In this document: one piece after another, positions 1 through 10,343 of the stretch
Numbering within the stretch: the first letter of the stretch is position 1
How the letters are laid out: every line of letters starts with the position of its first letter
Assembly (NCBI RefSeq): GCF_020497125.1
Contig: NC_059080.1
Coordinates: forward strand, 51,835,563 to 51,899,562
DNA from: Mauremys mutica
Lineage: Eukaryota; Chordata; Testudines; Geoemydidae
Direction of reading: 5' to 3'
Length of the DNA: 64,000 nucleotides
The notes under the pieces: model-generated
Database searches by the model: none
What the model saw: the letters and a program-made list of their open reading frames with translations, nothing else
What the model was told of the DNA's origin: nothing
Program-made: the position numbers and the translations under genes

Positions 1-1069
1 GCACTGCACCATCTGTTGCTGTCATAAGTGCCCCTGGCTGCTCTTAGCCAGGGGCGCAAAAGCCAAAATTGGGAATGACTCCCTGAGTCAATTCCTCCTT
101 TTTGGTATCTAAAAATAGAATCAGTCCTGCCTAGAATATGGGCAAGTGTACTAGAGAACCACTGTATCATAGAACCAGAGAGCACAGCTGCTCTGTGTCA
201 GATCCTGCAGAAATTATGAGCTGTATTCTATTCACAGGGGGTACTCCTGCAACAACCCCACCTGTTGATTCCGTTCTTCCCTCAGCCTTCCTGGGCTACC
301 GTAGCATTGTCCCCCCACTTGTGTGATGAAGTAATAAAGAATGCAGGAATAAGACACAGTGACTTGTTAGTGAGATATGAGTGGAAGGCATCCTCCAGCT
401 GCTATGATAGTCCAGACAGGACAGTAAGGAGTGTGTAGGAGAGGAGCCCAGCATCCCTCTGCTAGTCCAGGGGCAATTGAATCTTTTCTTTACACATGAA
501 GGGTGGGGGCTGATGGAGCTCAGCCCCCTGTTGTTATGATGATGATGGTTATCAGCCATACTGTACCATCTACCAGGAAAAATTAGGGCCAGGCGCCCTT
601 GATCGACCTAACAGATGCTAGTCAGCATGGTTACCAGTCCTTTTGCACTGCCCCATGTGCCAATAGGCTGATGATGAGGACGGATACCAGCCATATTGTA
701 CCATCAGCCATCCATAGCGTGGGGGGAGCAAGGATGTTGGTGTTGAGTGCTGCACCATCGCATTTATCTGCAGCATTCAGTAAAGATTGGGTGACATGTA
801 AAAGAGTCAAGAGAGGATTGTTTTCCCTTTCACTTCTGGGGGTGGGTGGGGGGGTGCGTAAATTGCCTAGCTATACCCTGACCCACCGCGGACACTGTTT
901 TTGACCCTAGAAGCATTTGGAGCTCAGCCAAGAATGCAAATGCTTTTCAGAGACTGCAGGAACTGTGGGATAGCTTGAGTCCTCCAGTCCATGAGCGTCC
1001 ATTTGATTCTTTGGCTTTCCGTTACGCTTGTCACGCAGCAGTGCGCTGAGTCCCTGCTATGGCATCTGT

Positions 1070-1210
1070 CTGGAGATTTCTTAAAAATGATTTTGATTTT
1101 CGTCTTCTGTAACGGAGCGCTGATAGAACAGATTTGCCTGCCCTTAAAGCGATCACGTCCGCATCGTCCATGCGGGAGCTCTTTCTTTATTTTGATTTTT
1201 AACTGCATCA
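1070..1210 (-). pseudogene. Myb/SANT-like DNA-binding domain relic in copy A
   Basis: Read on the minus strand, this region aligns base by base with the Myb/SANT-like segment at 22776-22924. Shared words include AGAGCTCC, GCATGGAC and AAATCTGTTCTATCAG followed by a CTCCGTT-CAGAAGACGAAA stretch. A small deletion after the first tryptophan codon and several stops break the frame, so no domain-length protein survives. In autonomous Harbinger elements the Myb/SANT protein helps the transposase bind and enter the nucleus. Here it is only a fossil. Confidence comes from the homology to copy B, not from an open frame. Confidence 0.55.
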
Positions 1211-1490
1211 CCACACGTGCTGATCGGAGCTCCACGCTGGGCAAACAGGAAATATTCAAAAGTTCGCGGGGCTTTTCCTGTCTACCTGGCCACTGCATCC
1301 GAGTTCAGATTGCTGTCCAGAGTGGTCAGTGGTGCACTGTGGGATACCGCCCGGAGGCCAATACCGTCGATCTGCGGCCACACTAACCCCAATCCGATAT
1401 GGTAATACCGATATTAGCGCTACTCCTCTCGTTAGGGAGGAGTTCAGAAACCGGTTTAAAGAGCCCTTTATACCGATATAAAGGGCCTCT

Positions 1491-1642
1491 TAGTGTGGAC
1501 GGGCGTGGTGTTAAATCGGTTTTACGCTCCTAAAACCGGTTTAAACGCCTAGTGTAGACCAGGCCTCAGTGTGGACGGGTGTGGCATTAAATCGGTTTTA
1601 CGCTCCTAAAACCGGTTTAAACGCTTAGTGTAGACCAGGCCT
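1491..1642. repeat. Tandem duplication of the transposon terminus (2 x 76 bp)
   Basis: Two adjacent 76-bp units, 1491-1566 and 1567-1642, each end in GTGTAGACCAGGCCT, which is the element terminus. They differ at about five positions, all transitions by my reading. Each unit contains an imperfect hairpin formed by TTAAATCGGTTTTA and TAAAACCGGTTTAA. The element therefore carries two potential ends in tandem. Confidence 0.85.
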
Positions 1643-1922
1643 CAGTCTCTAAGGATAGAACAAGAAGCAATGGGCTTAAACTGTAGCAAGGGAGGTTTAG
1701 GTTGGACATTAGGAAAAAATTCCTAACTGTCAGAGTGGATAAACACTAGAATAAATTGCCTAGGAAGGTTGTGGAATCTCCATCTCTGGAGATATTTAAG
1801 AGTAGGTTAGATAAATGTCTATCAGGGATGGTCTAGACAGTATTTGGTCCTGCCATGAGGGCAGGGGACTGGACTCGATGACCTCTTGAGGTCCCTTCCA
1901 GTCCTAGAGTCTATGAATCTAT
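1643..1922 (+). mobile_element. CR1 LINE 3' end (5'-truncated)
   Basis: The sequence reads like the final ORF2 codons and 3' UTR of CR1: GGGCTTAAACTG, a TTAGGTTGGACATTAGGAAA block, TTGTGGAATCTCCATC, GGACTGGACTCGATGACCTC and a short tail of TCTATGAATCT type. It resembles 54230-54452 and 59893-60165 on the same strand. It abuts the transposon terminus at 1642. That copy probably inserted into or beside this CR1, with the rest of the CR1 lying outside the window. Confidence 0.85.
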
Positions 1923-2981
1923 TACAAAAGATGGGGAGCCCCACAAATGCTATTAAGAGCATTTTCCTTCATTTGTGTTAAGTTTTTCAGCAGGGATGTT
2001 GGTGTTGAGAAAACATTATCATACAAAAATCTTTCTTTGTTATCTAATTGGTGCATTATCCTGTTAAAGGAAAAACAGCTGTTATCTCCTTTATAAAGGT
2101 TAATATAATAATAGGCAGATACTTGCTTTTGTTGAGGCGAAAATCAAGATCTATTAACTGGAGAGGTAAATGAAGCAAAAGCCGAATTCAATATTTACCT
2201 CCAGGGAAAATAAATCTTAACATTCACAGAAATGGGAAGCCATTGGAAAGTGGTCTCCATTAAAAAATAAGCATTTACCAGCTGCTGTATCTGAGATACT
2301 GGAGAACATTCCTGTTACAACATAGGGAAATCCTACCAAGTCAGACACACCACATTATGGTTATACAGATGGTTAAAAAGTGTCATTTTTTTCACAGGAT
2401 TTCTTTTTTTTTTAATATTTATGGGAGTTTTTTTAAGTTCATGTGAACATTTTTTTCATTCTTTTGAAGAGAAACCAATTTTTTTCATAATTTTTCTAAA
2501 AATAAATTGTTTTGGGGAGAAACATATTTTTTGTTAGTTTTCTGGGAATAATTATGAAAACAAACAAATTACTGGAAAAAAATCAGCTTCTGGTTTAAAA
2601 AACATTTTTCACTGAAAAAACAGTTTAACAAAAAATATGTTGACCAGTTCTAGTGGTAACCACTGATAAACACAGGCTCCAAATGGTGACTGGATCAACC
2701 CCTGCAGCCAGACTAATGGGTGGGGGCTCTGGAAGAAGAGATCCTTGTCCAGGTGTCCCAGGAACCATCCCATTGGGGGTGGGGTGGAATGGGCCCCCTG
2801 TGGAATAGGCTGTGGGACACCTGATCAAGTATGAATGAGGCTGAGACCGTTCTCATGGAAGCCTTGGTCTTCATACCCATTCTGGCTCCTCATGTCCCCT
2901 CCTAGATCCACCATGACCAGGAGCTCCACTCCCCACAGGCTTCCCCCTGGGCTCCTGGGAGTGGGAGCTGTATAGAAAAGA
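1923..2981. other. Mostly unrecognised DNA with an AT-rich foldback fragment at its centre
   Basis: About 2380-2652 is very T/A-rich with runs such as CATTTTTTTCATTC and ends in TTGACCAGTTCTA. That end matches the terminal motif (AGRRCTGGTC) of the AT-rich foldback family seen at 12.5, 33.2, 37.1, 49.8 and 50.2 kb. The opposite end of this copy is not clear. The flanks hold no convincing gene or repeat. Confidence 0.4.
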
Positions 2982-3081
2982 TCATAGAATCATAGAATAT
3001 CAGGGTTGGAAGGGACCTCAGGAGGTCATCTAGTCCAAACCCCTGCTCAAAGCAGGACCAATTCCCAACTAAATCATATGG
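2982..3081 (-). mobile_element. Short CR1 3' end
   Basis: The stretch begins with ATCATAGAATCATAGAATAT, the reverse complement of the CR1 terminal repeat. It continues through GGTTGGAAGGGACCTCAGGA, GGTCATCTAGTCCAA and the AAAGCAGGACCAATTCCCAA block. About 100 bp remain, typical of a heavily 5'-truncated insertion. Confidence 0.9.
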
Positions 3082-6000
3082 TGCCAGTGAATGTTTTTTT
3101 AAACTAGGGCTTCAGAGAAGTAATGGTGAGTGTGCGCATGGTTCACCACCTGTACTGCTTCACCCTAATCCCTCAGAGTTGCAATCTGATTGGCTGACAC
3201 TGCTCTACCACTCTGTATAGTTGACCTCTCAGGAGATAAACAATAGAAATGTTTTGCCTTCAGAAAATTGTATTGTATGCACATTACTGCGATAGGAAAC
3301 AACTGATCTCATTGGCTTTGATTGTTATGGGATACATTGCAACACCAAAAATATCAGAGACTTGTGTCAGTGCAAGGTGCGATGGGTGACTTTACATCAC
3401 AAGGTTAGAGGTTATCTCACGTGTGCAAGAAGATGCACTTGTGCGCACATCCATTTTCTCATTGGGTGCTGGTTGGAAATCTTAAGCTGAAAAATTTTAT
3501 TTCATTAGAGTGATCAATACAAAGGTTATTGCAGCACTCAGCCCGCCCTTTAAAATATCTTACACATAGCTCACAAGTGATGTGGATGATAGAAACCATA
3601 TTCTAAGTGGGAGGTGGAGTAAGAAAGGAATGGCACTATCTCTTACCTAACCTGAGCAAAGTGACATGAACAAGGATATTATTTTAGAGAGTTTATCTCA
3701 CTTGTATCTGTGGTGACAAGATCCTTATTAAAACAAGACAGGTGTGCGGGCCGTCTGGTCCTTGTTATCTCAGTGTAGGATGACAGCAAGAGTATCAGTG
3801 CTAGAAATGTTATCTATCCTTTATTATTTCACTGGTGAGAGACTAACAAGAGCGTTATCAGGGTGTTTGCAATCACGACACGTGTGGCTGAAGTGATAAA
3901 CGGAAGAACAGCCATCTGATCTCCAAGGATCTGAAGACAATGCAGCCTTGAGCAGAAGGAGATGGATTTTTTTTTTATTGAAAATGTTTTGGCGGGCTGG
4001 GAATGGTGAGACAAGCCCAGGCAATTGTTCAGATTGTAAGCTCAGGAGGAGCGAGAGAGACCAAATGAAAAGGCGATCAGATCAACAGCACTCTCAGCTG
4101 AAAAAGAAATTTGTTTCAATAAATCTTTTATGATTTTTTTCCCCTAGCACTCAAAGATGAGATGTAGCAACCTGTTAGTGACTGAGGGGCAGGGAGGATT
4201 TCTGTGAGTGAGCAAGAACTTAAGGAAGTTGTGCACCATTTCTATTAGGGGAGAACAGATATGCATAGAGGTAATTTAGGAGGTGGGTAGGGTTTTATTA
4301 TTGTCATTATTTCATGTATTACAATAATGCCCAGTGGCTGCAACCAGAAGCCGGGCCCCCTTGGGCTAGATGTTTTTCAGACACAGACAGGTCAGGTTCC
4401 CACTCCCAAAATCTTAGTCTACAAAAGGTCTAAGAAGAGACTGATGTTAAATTTCAGGGTGCAGACTCTCTGTCACGGAGTACCTGTGTGGAAGAGGTAT
4501 GGCAGCAGAGCAAGCGTAATTTAATCTAATCAGCATAGTCCCTTTGGAGCTGAGCTGCTTTACACCAGTTCAGCATCTGGACCCATGGGGTTATTGCTTC
4601 TTTCTCCATTGCTTTGTCCCCAACCTCCCCCTCCCAGAGCATCAAACCATCTACCTGCCACTAAGCCATTCAGCCCCTGAACCATGATGCTCTGTTCCCA
4701 GAATCCGTGGAAAGTCAGATCCATGACACACATGTAGCCCACATCACAAACAGGACAGATTCTGCCATCTTGACTTACTCTGCAATAGCCACCTTGGTCT
4801 CCACAGGGCTAGAGGTGTAAGGAGGTGCTACCTTGTGCCAGGAGTGATGTCAGGATCTTGCCCTGGGAAAGTAGGCAGCAGTCCCTTCCCTGCAAATCAC
4901 TTATGCTGCTCCATGGGCTTCGTCGGCACATGGGGGTTAGATTTCAGGTAGGTAAATGTTGTGTACGGGGTGGGGAATGTTAATGAATCTGGAGCCAGAC
5001 TGACTCTGAATGTGTGAGAAACCAGGCAGAGGACGTATTAATGAGCTATTCTTATTAGGGAGGGGTTTGGGAGGTGATGGATTTTGAAGGCGGGGTCCCT
5101 TACTTGCCCCGCAGAGCAAGCACAGAAGAGGGGGTATCCCTGCACAGACAGCTGCTGGTCCACTGTCTCTCTTACATACTGGAAGTGCTGTCCACTGGCT
5201 GAGTCACTCTGCAGCTGCTCAGTAGCAGCCCTGATGGAGACCCAGATGCAGGTAATGCACCTTAGAGCTGTACTACCTCCCACCAGAACCCCTGTAGTGG
5301 TTGAACCCAACAGTTGGCCATTTGCTAGTTGTAAACCAGCGCTAGCTGTATCTTTTTCCTTCCATAATTATTCCCTAACCGCTGCCTATGCCTTTAATTT
5401 GCCAAAACTGTCATAAAACCTCATCATTTCCTTATCCTGGCCCAACTGTACCTACCCTAATCTGCACGAGCTATTTATAAACCCTCCAACAACTTAGAAT
5501 GGGATTTTCCAAAGTGTTCTGCATTGGCCTAATTCTGCTGACATTAAAGTCAGTGACAAAACTCCTATTAAAGCTCAAAACTCAACTATCTATCCTAAAG
5601 CAATCCAGCAGTTTATTATATCCACTGCAATACAAAGGTATCAGCAAGCAAGCCCACAGACAAATCTGACTGACATTAACCACAGAGAACCTTGAGTGTG
5701 ACACCCAAATTATTGGAGATGGGAGAAATGCAAAAGGCCAGAGTCCATCTATCCAGGGACTAGTTTCCCATGGCCCTACACTTGGCCCTACATCATTTAA
5801 AGCAGGTGCAAAGTGGGTGTCTTTAGGCTACCATTGTGATTTGCTATCACTACACATGGCATAGAGCAATAGGGAATCTGTCCTTCTCGCTCTTGCTATT
5901 TGAGATGTTTTCATTTTTAAGCAAGGCCTGGAGGCAGTTTTCCCCTCCAGTGCTGAGATCTCCTCTTCAGAACACAATCAAGTGGACCGTTCACCTGTTT

Positions 6001-6634
6001 TCACATCGAGGTGTTCAGGGGTGATCAGGAGGTTGGCTCCCCCAACACACTATCCTGCCATCTTCTAGATCTTGCTGATCTGACCCCTTTAAAAGGTAAC
6101 AGTCACTATGATGCTTATGGCCCCAAATGTACTGCAAGAAGCAATGCTCTTCTATCCTGGTAAAGAGGGAGGACCTTCCAGAACAGTAAGCTGTCTAGGG
6201 GCAAAGGAATCCTCCCTCTCCCTGCTCACCTCCTGAAAAGGAAATTCTGATGCTGGAGAGAGCGTAGGAGTCCACCAAACCTGTTCTCAGCAGACCTATC
6301 ACAGCAGCCAAGGAATGCTGGGGGAGATAGTGGGAAGGACCAGGGGGCCATGTGGGACAAGAGAGATGGAGGGTCATTATCCAGTTTGCTTCTGAAAAGA
6401 TTTGGGTTTAGTTCGGCTCTAGGATTGGGTGAAGCCTGTTGTAGGGGGAATCAAGCTGTGTGGAGTATCTAGATACTTCTTCACTCCTTACAGATTACTT
6501 GAAAATTAACTTTTGTTATCTTTTATGCAGCAATAACCACTTCCAACCTGCCCGACTAACTCCATATTCATCTTGCACAAGGTGTCAGCCAACGCAAACT
6601 GGCTTCAACCTTCACAAAATTTCTCCTAAATCAC
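3082..6634. other. No gene or clear repeat recognised
   Basis: Open frames here are short and lack domain-like composition or splice-supported structure. Around 5505-5575 a TTCTGCTGACATTAAAGTCA-type block resembles a very old dispersed sauropsid repeat, also seen near 47571-47650, but the match is too decayed to classify. Confidence 0.3.
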
Positions 6635-6767
6635 TTTCTATTAGCTGTCAAGTATCAGAGGGGTAGCCGTGTTAGTCTGGATCTGTAAAAAGTGACAAAG
6701 AGTCCTGTGGCACCTTCTGTTAGTCTATAAGGTGCCACAGGACTCTTTGTCACTTTTCTATTAGCTG
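6635..6767. mobile_element. Palindromic (snap-back) short insertion with target-site duplication, possibly Penelope-like
   Basis: The direct repeat TTTCTATTAGCTG lies at 6635-6647 and 6755-6767. The insertion between them starts with GTATCAGAGGGGTAGCCGTG and runs into a 29-bp arm (6688-6716). A 12-nt spacer (6717-6728) follows, then the exact inverted copy of the arm (6729-6757). The spacer is itself family sequence in inverted orientation. The target already contained TCACTTT, which matches the end of the inverted arm, so the right junction shows microhomology. The same family forms the larger palindrome at 10.1 kb. The Penelope-like assignment is inferred; the structure and duplication are seen directly. 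Confidence 0.8.
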
Positions 6768-9165
6768 AATCCCACCGGTAACCTTCACCTGGGGGACCTA
6801 AGCAGCACACGCCTATGTCCTTTTGATAAGAAGTAATTTATTGTTATAATGCAAGATGCATCTTTTTCATTTGAACCTGTAGTCCTGGAGGGCCCGTTAG
6901 GGCCTCTTGGACCATCACATACGACCCAGCACACATTTCTCATCATTCCCCTCTGCCCTTCATTTCTCTCTGTCTCTCACACCTTTAATTGCACTTGTGT
7001 TTCTGAAGCATATGGAATTCATTATTCAGCAAACAATGTCCTTTGCAATATCAGCCTTAATTAACTATCCACTCTGTATTTTCTTTCTCTTATCCTTGCT
7101 GAATCTACACGCTCTGAGACAAGCTGACGGCCCCCCATGCACATCAGTGCCAGCCAGCCAGCCAGCCATGACCAGATAAGAAGAAATGGAATTCCTTATC
7201 GCTTATAAAAAAAAAAAAACCTGCAAAAGGTCAAGGTTAGTGGGAAGGGAGAAGGCCCTCCAAAACAACAAAAAAACCCTCTTCCAAATCTCCATAGCAA
7301 CCCAATGGAGCATCATGGGATGCCAGGATGAGCGGCCTATTCTGTTCTTGCAGCAATATTTCCACTTCATTAGCCTCTTTATCAAGTATCTCTACACCAG
7401 GCTGAGTATATTTTTGTGTCAGAGAGCAGTGCAGATGATTCAAAAGCATGTTGACCTTTTCAGTGGGTCTTGGAGTTTCTTATGGGAGTTGTGGCATTTT
7501 CCCCTCTCTTCCCTTCCCCGTCATCTCCTGTTCACATGACCTCACCCGCTCTGGCCTTCTAATCAAATCCCTGTAGCTGGTGAGCTATGAAGGGTTTTTC
7601 CCTTTTTTAAAGACTATGGAGAGTCTCCTTCAGAGGCACTGGGGGTGTCATGACCCCAGCTGTCAGAGCTATGTGTATGTGAGGAAGATTAATGACTCTG
7701 CTTATAGAAAAAAAAATTTGAAAAAATAAATACAAATGGAGTGTGGGTGGAGGTTGAAAAGAGACACAGAGTAGCCTCTCTGACTGATTGACTTTGCTCC
7801 AACTCCTTTAGAACTGGCTCAGAGATCATTACAGAAGAACAAGTTAGTCCAAAAAGGCTTTTAGGAGGCTTTATCAAGACAAAAAAAATTAGGATTTAGT
7901 CCTTTGATCTTGAGAGCTTGTGTATGTGAGTGTGTGCAGGGGAAATAAGCTTTTAAAATGTAGTCCTGGCTCCATGGCTCAGTAACTGAATGTGGTTCTC
8001 TCAAACCATTTGGAAAAGTATCTGACATAGAAAGAGTTTACTTTAGTGCAGCATCTGTCATGCCCACGTGTCACGGATTGCTTTCCAAATCAAGGCACTA
8101 GCTTTTGGCAGTGAAAATGTAGGAAAATTCACCAGCTGGTCCATGCTAAGGAGTAGTTTACACATAACTTTGAGTCTTGGTGCCAGTTCTTCAGTGGATG
8201 TAAATTGGTGTAGCTCCATTGGAACTATGTTGAATCACACCAGCAGCGGAGCTGGTCTTTGGAGTCTGATTATGTGCAGGTGTATCAACCAGGTCCCTGA
8301 ATTTATCACCTACTCTTCTTCCATGAACCAAAGGGCCTTTATTTCCACCTGCACTGCCACTACAGAAGAGGGTTCACTGCTTCATCCGAACACATATCAC
8401 ATTGTGAAAATCGAGCTGAACCACATACCAGAAAAACAGAGGCATGAAATGTGATCATATATTTAAAATAACTTGAATTAGGCTAGGAAGAACATGTGAC
8501 AACCAGTATCCCAGCCCCACCAAAGGAAGCCCTATATTTGGAACGTCGTGTTATGTTACTAATCACCTATATCTGCGTTCAGGCATGAAAGGAAAGTAAG
8601 CCAGACAGCGCAACAGCCAGGTTTTATTCCTTCCTCCACATATGCTGACTTCTCTCAACAAGCACTTCCTGAAAGTCATCTTCTTTATGTTCCTAGACAT
8701 AATCCTGTACTTAGCGGACTATCATACTATAAAGCTATACTATAATTGGGAAGCTATCTAGAATAGTGTTCTGTAAAACAAAAAGCCAAGCTGATCTTTT
8801 CCCCACCACTCTAGAGAAGAATATATGCTGTCCCTCAAATGGGGATCCTGAAAGCCTTTATAAGAAGGCAGTTCATTTTTCCACACCACTTTATCAAAGC
8901 AAAACCAAAAGATGGCTGTAATCTGATAGAGCAAATCAAGCTTTTAGAACACACCCAACAAATAAAAGGGAGAAGAGGTTGGATAAACTGTATTAAAACA
9001 AACCCAACAAACCGAAGAAAGCTGATGGCAAATTAATGATGCTCCAAACCTCCAAGGTAGAAAACTCAATTAGATGCAGTACACCAAAATACTATACCCA
9101 AGGGAATTAGGCCAGAAAAGCCCTAGCAGAGACATTTTAAAATAAACAAACATATGTCCATATCC
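6768..9165. other. No gene recognised; low-complexity patches only
   Basis: There is a short A-run near 7207-7220 and scattered pyrimidine-rich DNA. Around 8200-8240 a GTAAATTGGTGTAGCTCCATT block resembles an ancient dispersed amniote repeat. Nothing supports an exon. Confidence 0.3.
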
Positions 9166-9405
9166 CAGGGGTGCAGTGTGATGTAGTCGATGTACCACTG
9201 AACTGACGCTCTGGAGACATGGGATTTTTTTCCTGGCTCTGTGACTGGCTTGGTGGGGTGACCTTGGGCAAGTCATGTCACTGTCCCGTGCCTCAGTTTC
9301 CCCATCTATAACATAGGGATAATGATATTGCCTTCCTTTATAAAGCACTTTGAGATCTACAGATGAAAAGAGCTAGATAAGAGCTAGGTGCTATTATATT
9401 ATGCT
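9166..9405 (+). mobile_element. MIR/CORE-SINE copy
   Basis: The core words GGTGACCTTGGGCAAGTCA and GCCTCAGTTTCCCCATCT, followed by a GGGATAATGATA block, are diagnostic of MIR-type CORE-SINEs. The 3' part (AAAGCACTTTGAGATCTAC, then AAGAGCTAGGTGCTATTAT) is the sauropsid-type tail. The strand is given by the order of these blocks. Confidence 0.85.
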
Positions 9406-9629
9406 GTTCTCTACAGCCTTTTTTATCACCATCATCCTTATGGTATCTGAGCTCCCTTCAGTCATGCATTAAGCGATATGACTAACATCTGTCATGCGGT
9501 TTGTTCTTTCTCTCATCCTCTCCCTAATAGGAAAAATGTGTGGGCAGTGTGATAGTTTGTTTTGGTGAGGTTTTTTTTTGTTTTTGTTCTTTAATATATT
9601 GTATGTACAGCTGTGTGTTTATATTAAGG

Positions 9630-9928
9630 CAGTGATACACAGACCTCATTGGTTCAGGAGCCAAATTGGCGATCAGTATTACCCAAAGGAGCCACAGTAA
9701 TGTGAATTCATTGTTTCATTTACTATACATATTATTCTCACAGCAAAGTGACTGACCAAGTATTCTACAATTGGTTAATAACAAAATAAAAGCATCCTGA
9801 TTGGTTAATAACTTAGATTGGTTAACAATTAAATCACCCAATGTTTTAACATCATGTGCTGCAAAGAGCCGCAAGAGACACATTAAAGAGCCACTTGCGG
9901 CTCCCGAGTCTCAGTCTGAGTATCACAG
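9630..9928. mobile_element. hAT nonautonomous element, 299 bp
   Basis: The left end CAGTGATACACAGAC and the right end GTCTGAGTATCACAG form imperfect terminal inverted repeats. Candidate 8-bp target duplications are TATTAAGG (9622-9629) and CTTTAAGG (9929-9936), 6 of 8 identical. The interior holds a GAGCCAAATTGGCGATCAGT and AGAGCCGCAAGAGACACATT pattern. No transposase is present. Confidence 0.7.
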
Positions 9929-9935
9929 CTTTAAG

Positions 9936-10050
9936 GAAAACAAGGTTGAAGGAGTTCACTTTGCACTTCAAACTGAAGGTGATGAGGTTGTTAATAGTGG
10001 TTCTTAGTTCCTGTGGGAGTTCATTCCACAGTTTTGGACCAGCCCTCAAG
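9936..10050 (-). pseudogene. LINE ORF2 C-terminal fragment (L2/CR1-group-like)
   Basis: Read on the minus strand from about 10049, the frame encodes GPKLWNELPQELR and then an LITFSLKCK-like run. This matches the conserved C-terminal motif (P-x-LWN-x-LP-x-x-LR) of L2-type and related LINE ORF2 proteins. The hAT at 9630-9928 interrupts it on one side and the palindromic insertion at 10093 lies on the other. Clade assignment beyond L2/CR1 group is uncertain. Confidence 0.5.
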
Positions 10051-10180
10051 AAATCTGTGTCCTCAATCCGAGGAATCTACACAGATCATTTTGTCAAGTA
10101 TCAGAGGGGTAGCCGTGTTAGTCTGGATCTGTAAAAGCAACAAAGAATCCTGTGGCACCTTATAGACTAACAGACGTTTT

Positions 10181-10226
10181 GCAGCATGAGCTTTCGTGGG
10201 TGAATACCCACTTCTTCAGATGCAAG
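10181..10226 (-). ncRNA. Hammerhead-ribozyme-like core, minus-strand arm
   Basis: This is the exact mirror of the plus-strand core. CUGANGA lies on the minus strand at 10219-10213 and GAAA at 10195-10192, with the same stem II. The palindrome therefore presents the same potential ribozyme in transcripts from either strand. It carries the same unfavourable G at the presumed cleavage position. Confidence 0.35.
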
Positions 10227-10237
10227 ACATCTGAAGG

Positions 10238-10283
10238 CTTGCATCTGAAGAAGTGGGTATTCACCCACGAAAGCTCATGCTGC
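10238..10283 (+). ncRNA. Hammerhead-ribozyme-like core, plus-strand arm
   Basis: The right arm contains CTGAAGA at 10245-10251, an exact fit to the hammerhead core CUGANGA. A 6-bp stem II follows (GTGGGT / ACCCAC around an ATTC loop), then GAAA at 10269-10272. A minimal stem III can form from AGC/GCT around TCAT. The expected cleavage nucleotide after that stem is G rather than A, C or U, and stem I pairs poorly, so this copy may not cleave. Small hammerhead variants in Penelope-like elements are established; activity here is speculation. Confidence 0.35.
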
Positions 10284-10343
10284 AAAACGTCTGTTAGTCT
10301 ATAAGGTGCCACAGGATTCTTTGTTGCTTTTACAGATCATTTT

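Larger units (their letters stand above)
1..1642 (-). mobile_element. Nonautonomous Harbinger-like DNA transposon, copy A (cut by left window edge)
   Basis: This block is an inverted relative of the element at 22414-24585. Shared landmarks, read on the minus strand, include the terminus GGCCTGGTCTACACTA at its right end, the palindromic stretch near TTTATACCGATATAAAGGGC, the conserved region around 1300-1350 (TTCAGATTGCTGTCCAGAGT on the plus strand) and the Myb/SANT relic near 1070-1210. By comparison with copy B, about 550 bp of the far end lie outside the window. The GTCTACACT terminus and the Myb/SANT relic suggest the PIF/Harbinger superfamily. No transposase is visible, so it was presumably mobilised in trans. 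The superfamily assignment is inferred; the homology between the copies is seen directly. Confidence 0.8.
10081..10343. mobile_element. Perfect inverted-repeat insertion (101-bp arms) with 12-bp target duplication; Penelope-like candidate
   Basis: The target duplication ACAGATCATTTT lies at 10081-10092 and 10332-10343. The left side starts with GTATCAGAGGGGTAGCCGTG, as in the 6.65-kb insertion. The arms 10126-10226 and 10238-10338 are exact reverse complements over 101 bp, by base-by-base comparison, with an 11-nt spacer ACATCTGAAGG. The last seven bases of the right arm (ACAGATC) also belong to the target duplication, so one junction has microhomology. The family's 5' roughly 30 bp occur only on the left. 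Inverted partial copies with 10-15-bp duplications are known for Penelope-like elements; that family name is an inference. Confidence 0.85.

Noticed and set aside
6648..6754. tRNA-derived SINE interpretation of the GTATCAGAGGGGTAGCCGTG family
   Set aside because: I first thought of the turtle tRNA-Lys SINE, but the sequence lacks its A/B-box layout and CR1-like tail; the inverted structure and the hammerhead-like core in the 10.1-kb copy fit a Penelope-like origin better.
10126..10338. CRISPR-like or phage-like inverted repeat
   Set aside because: There is a single palindrome with target duplication in vertebrate repeat DNA and no spaced direct repeats.
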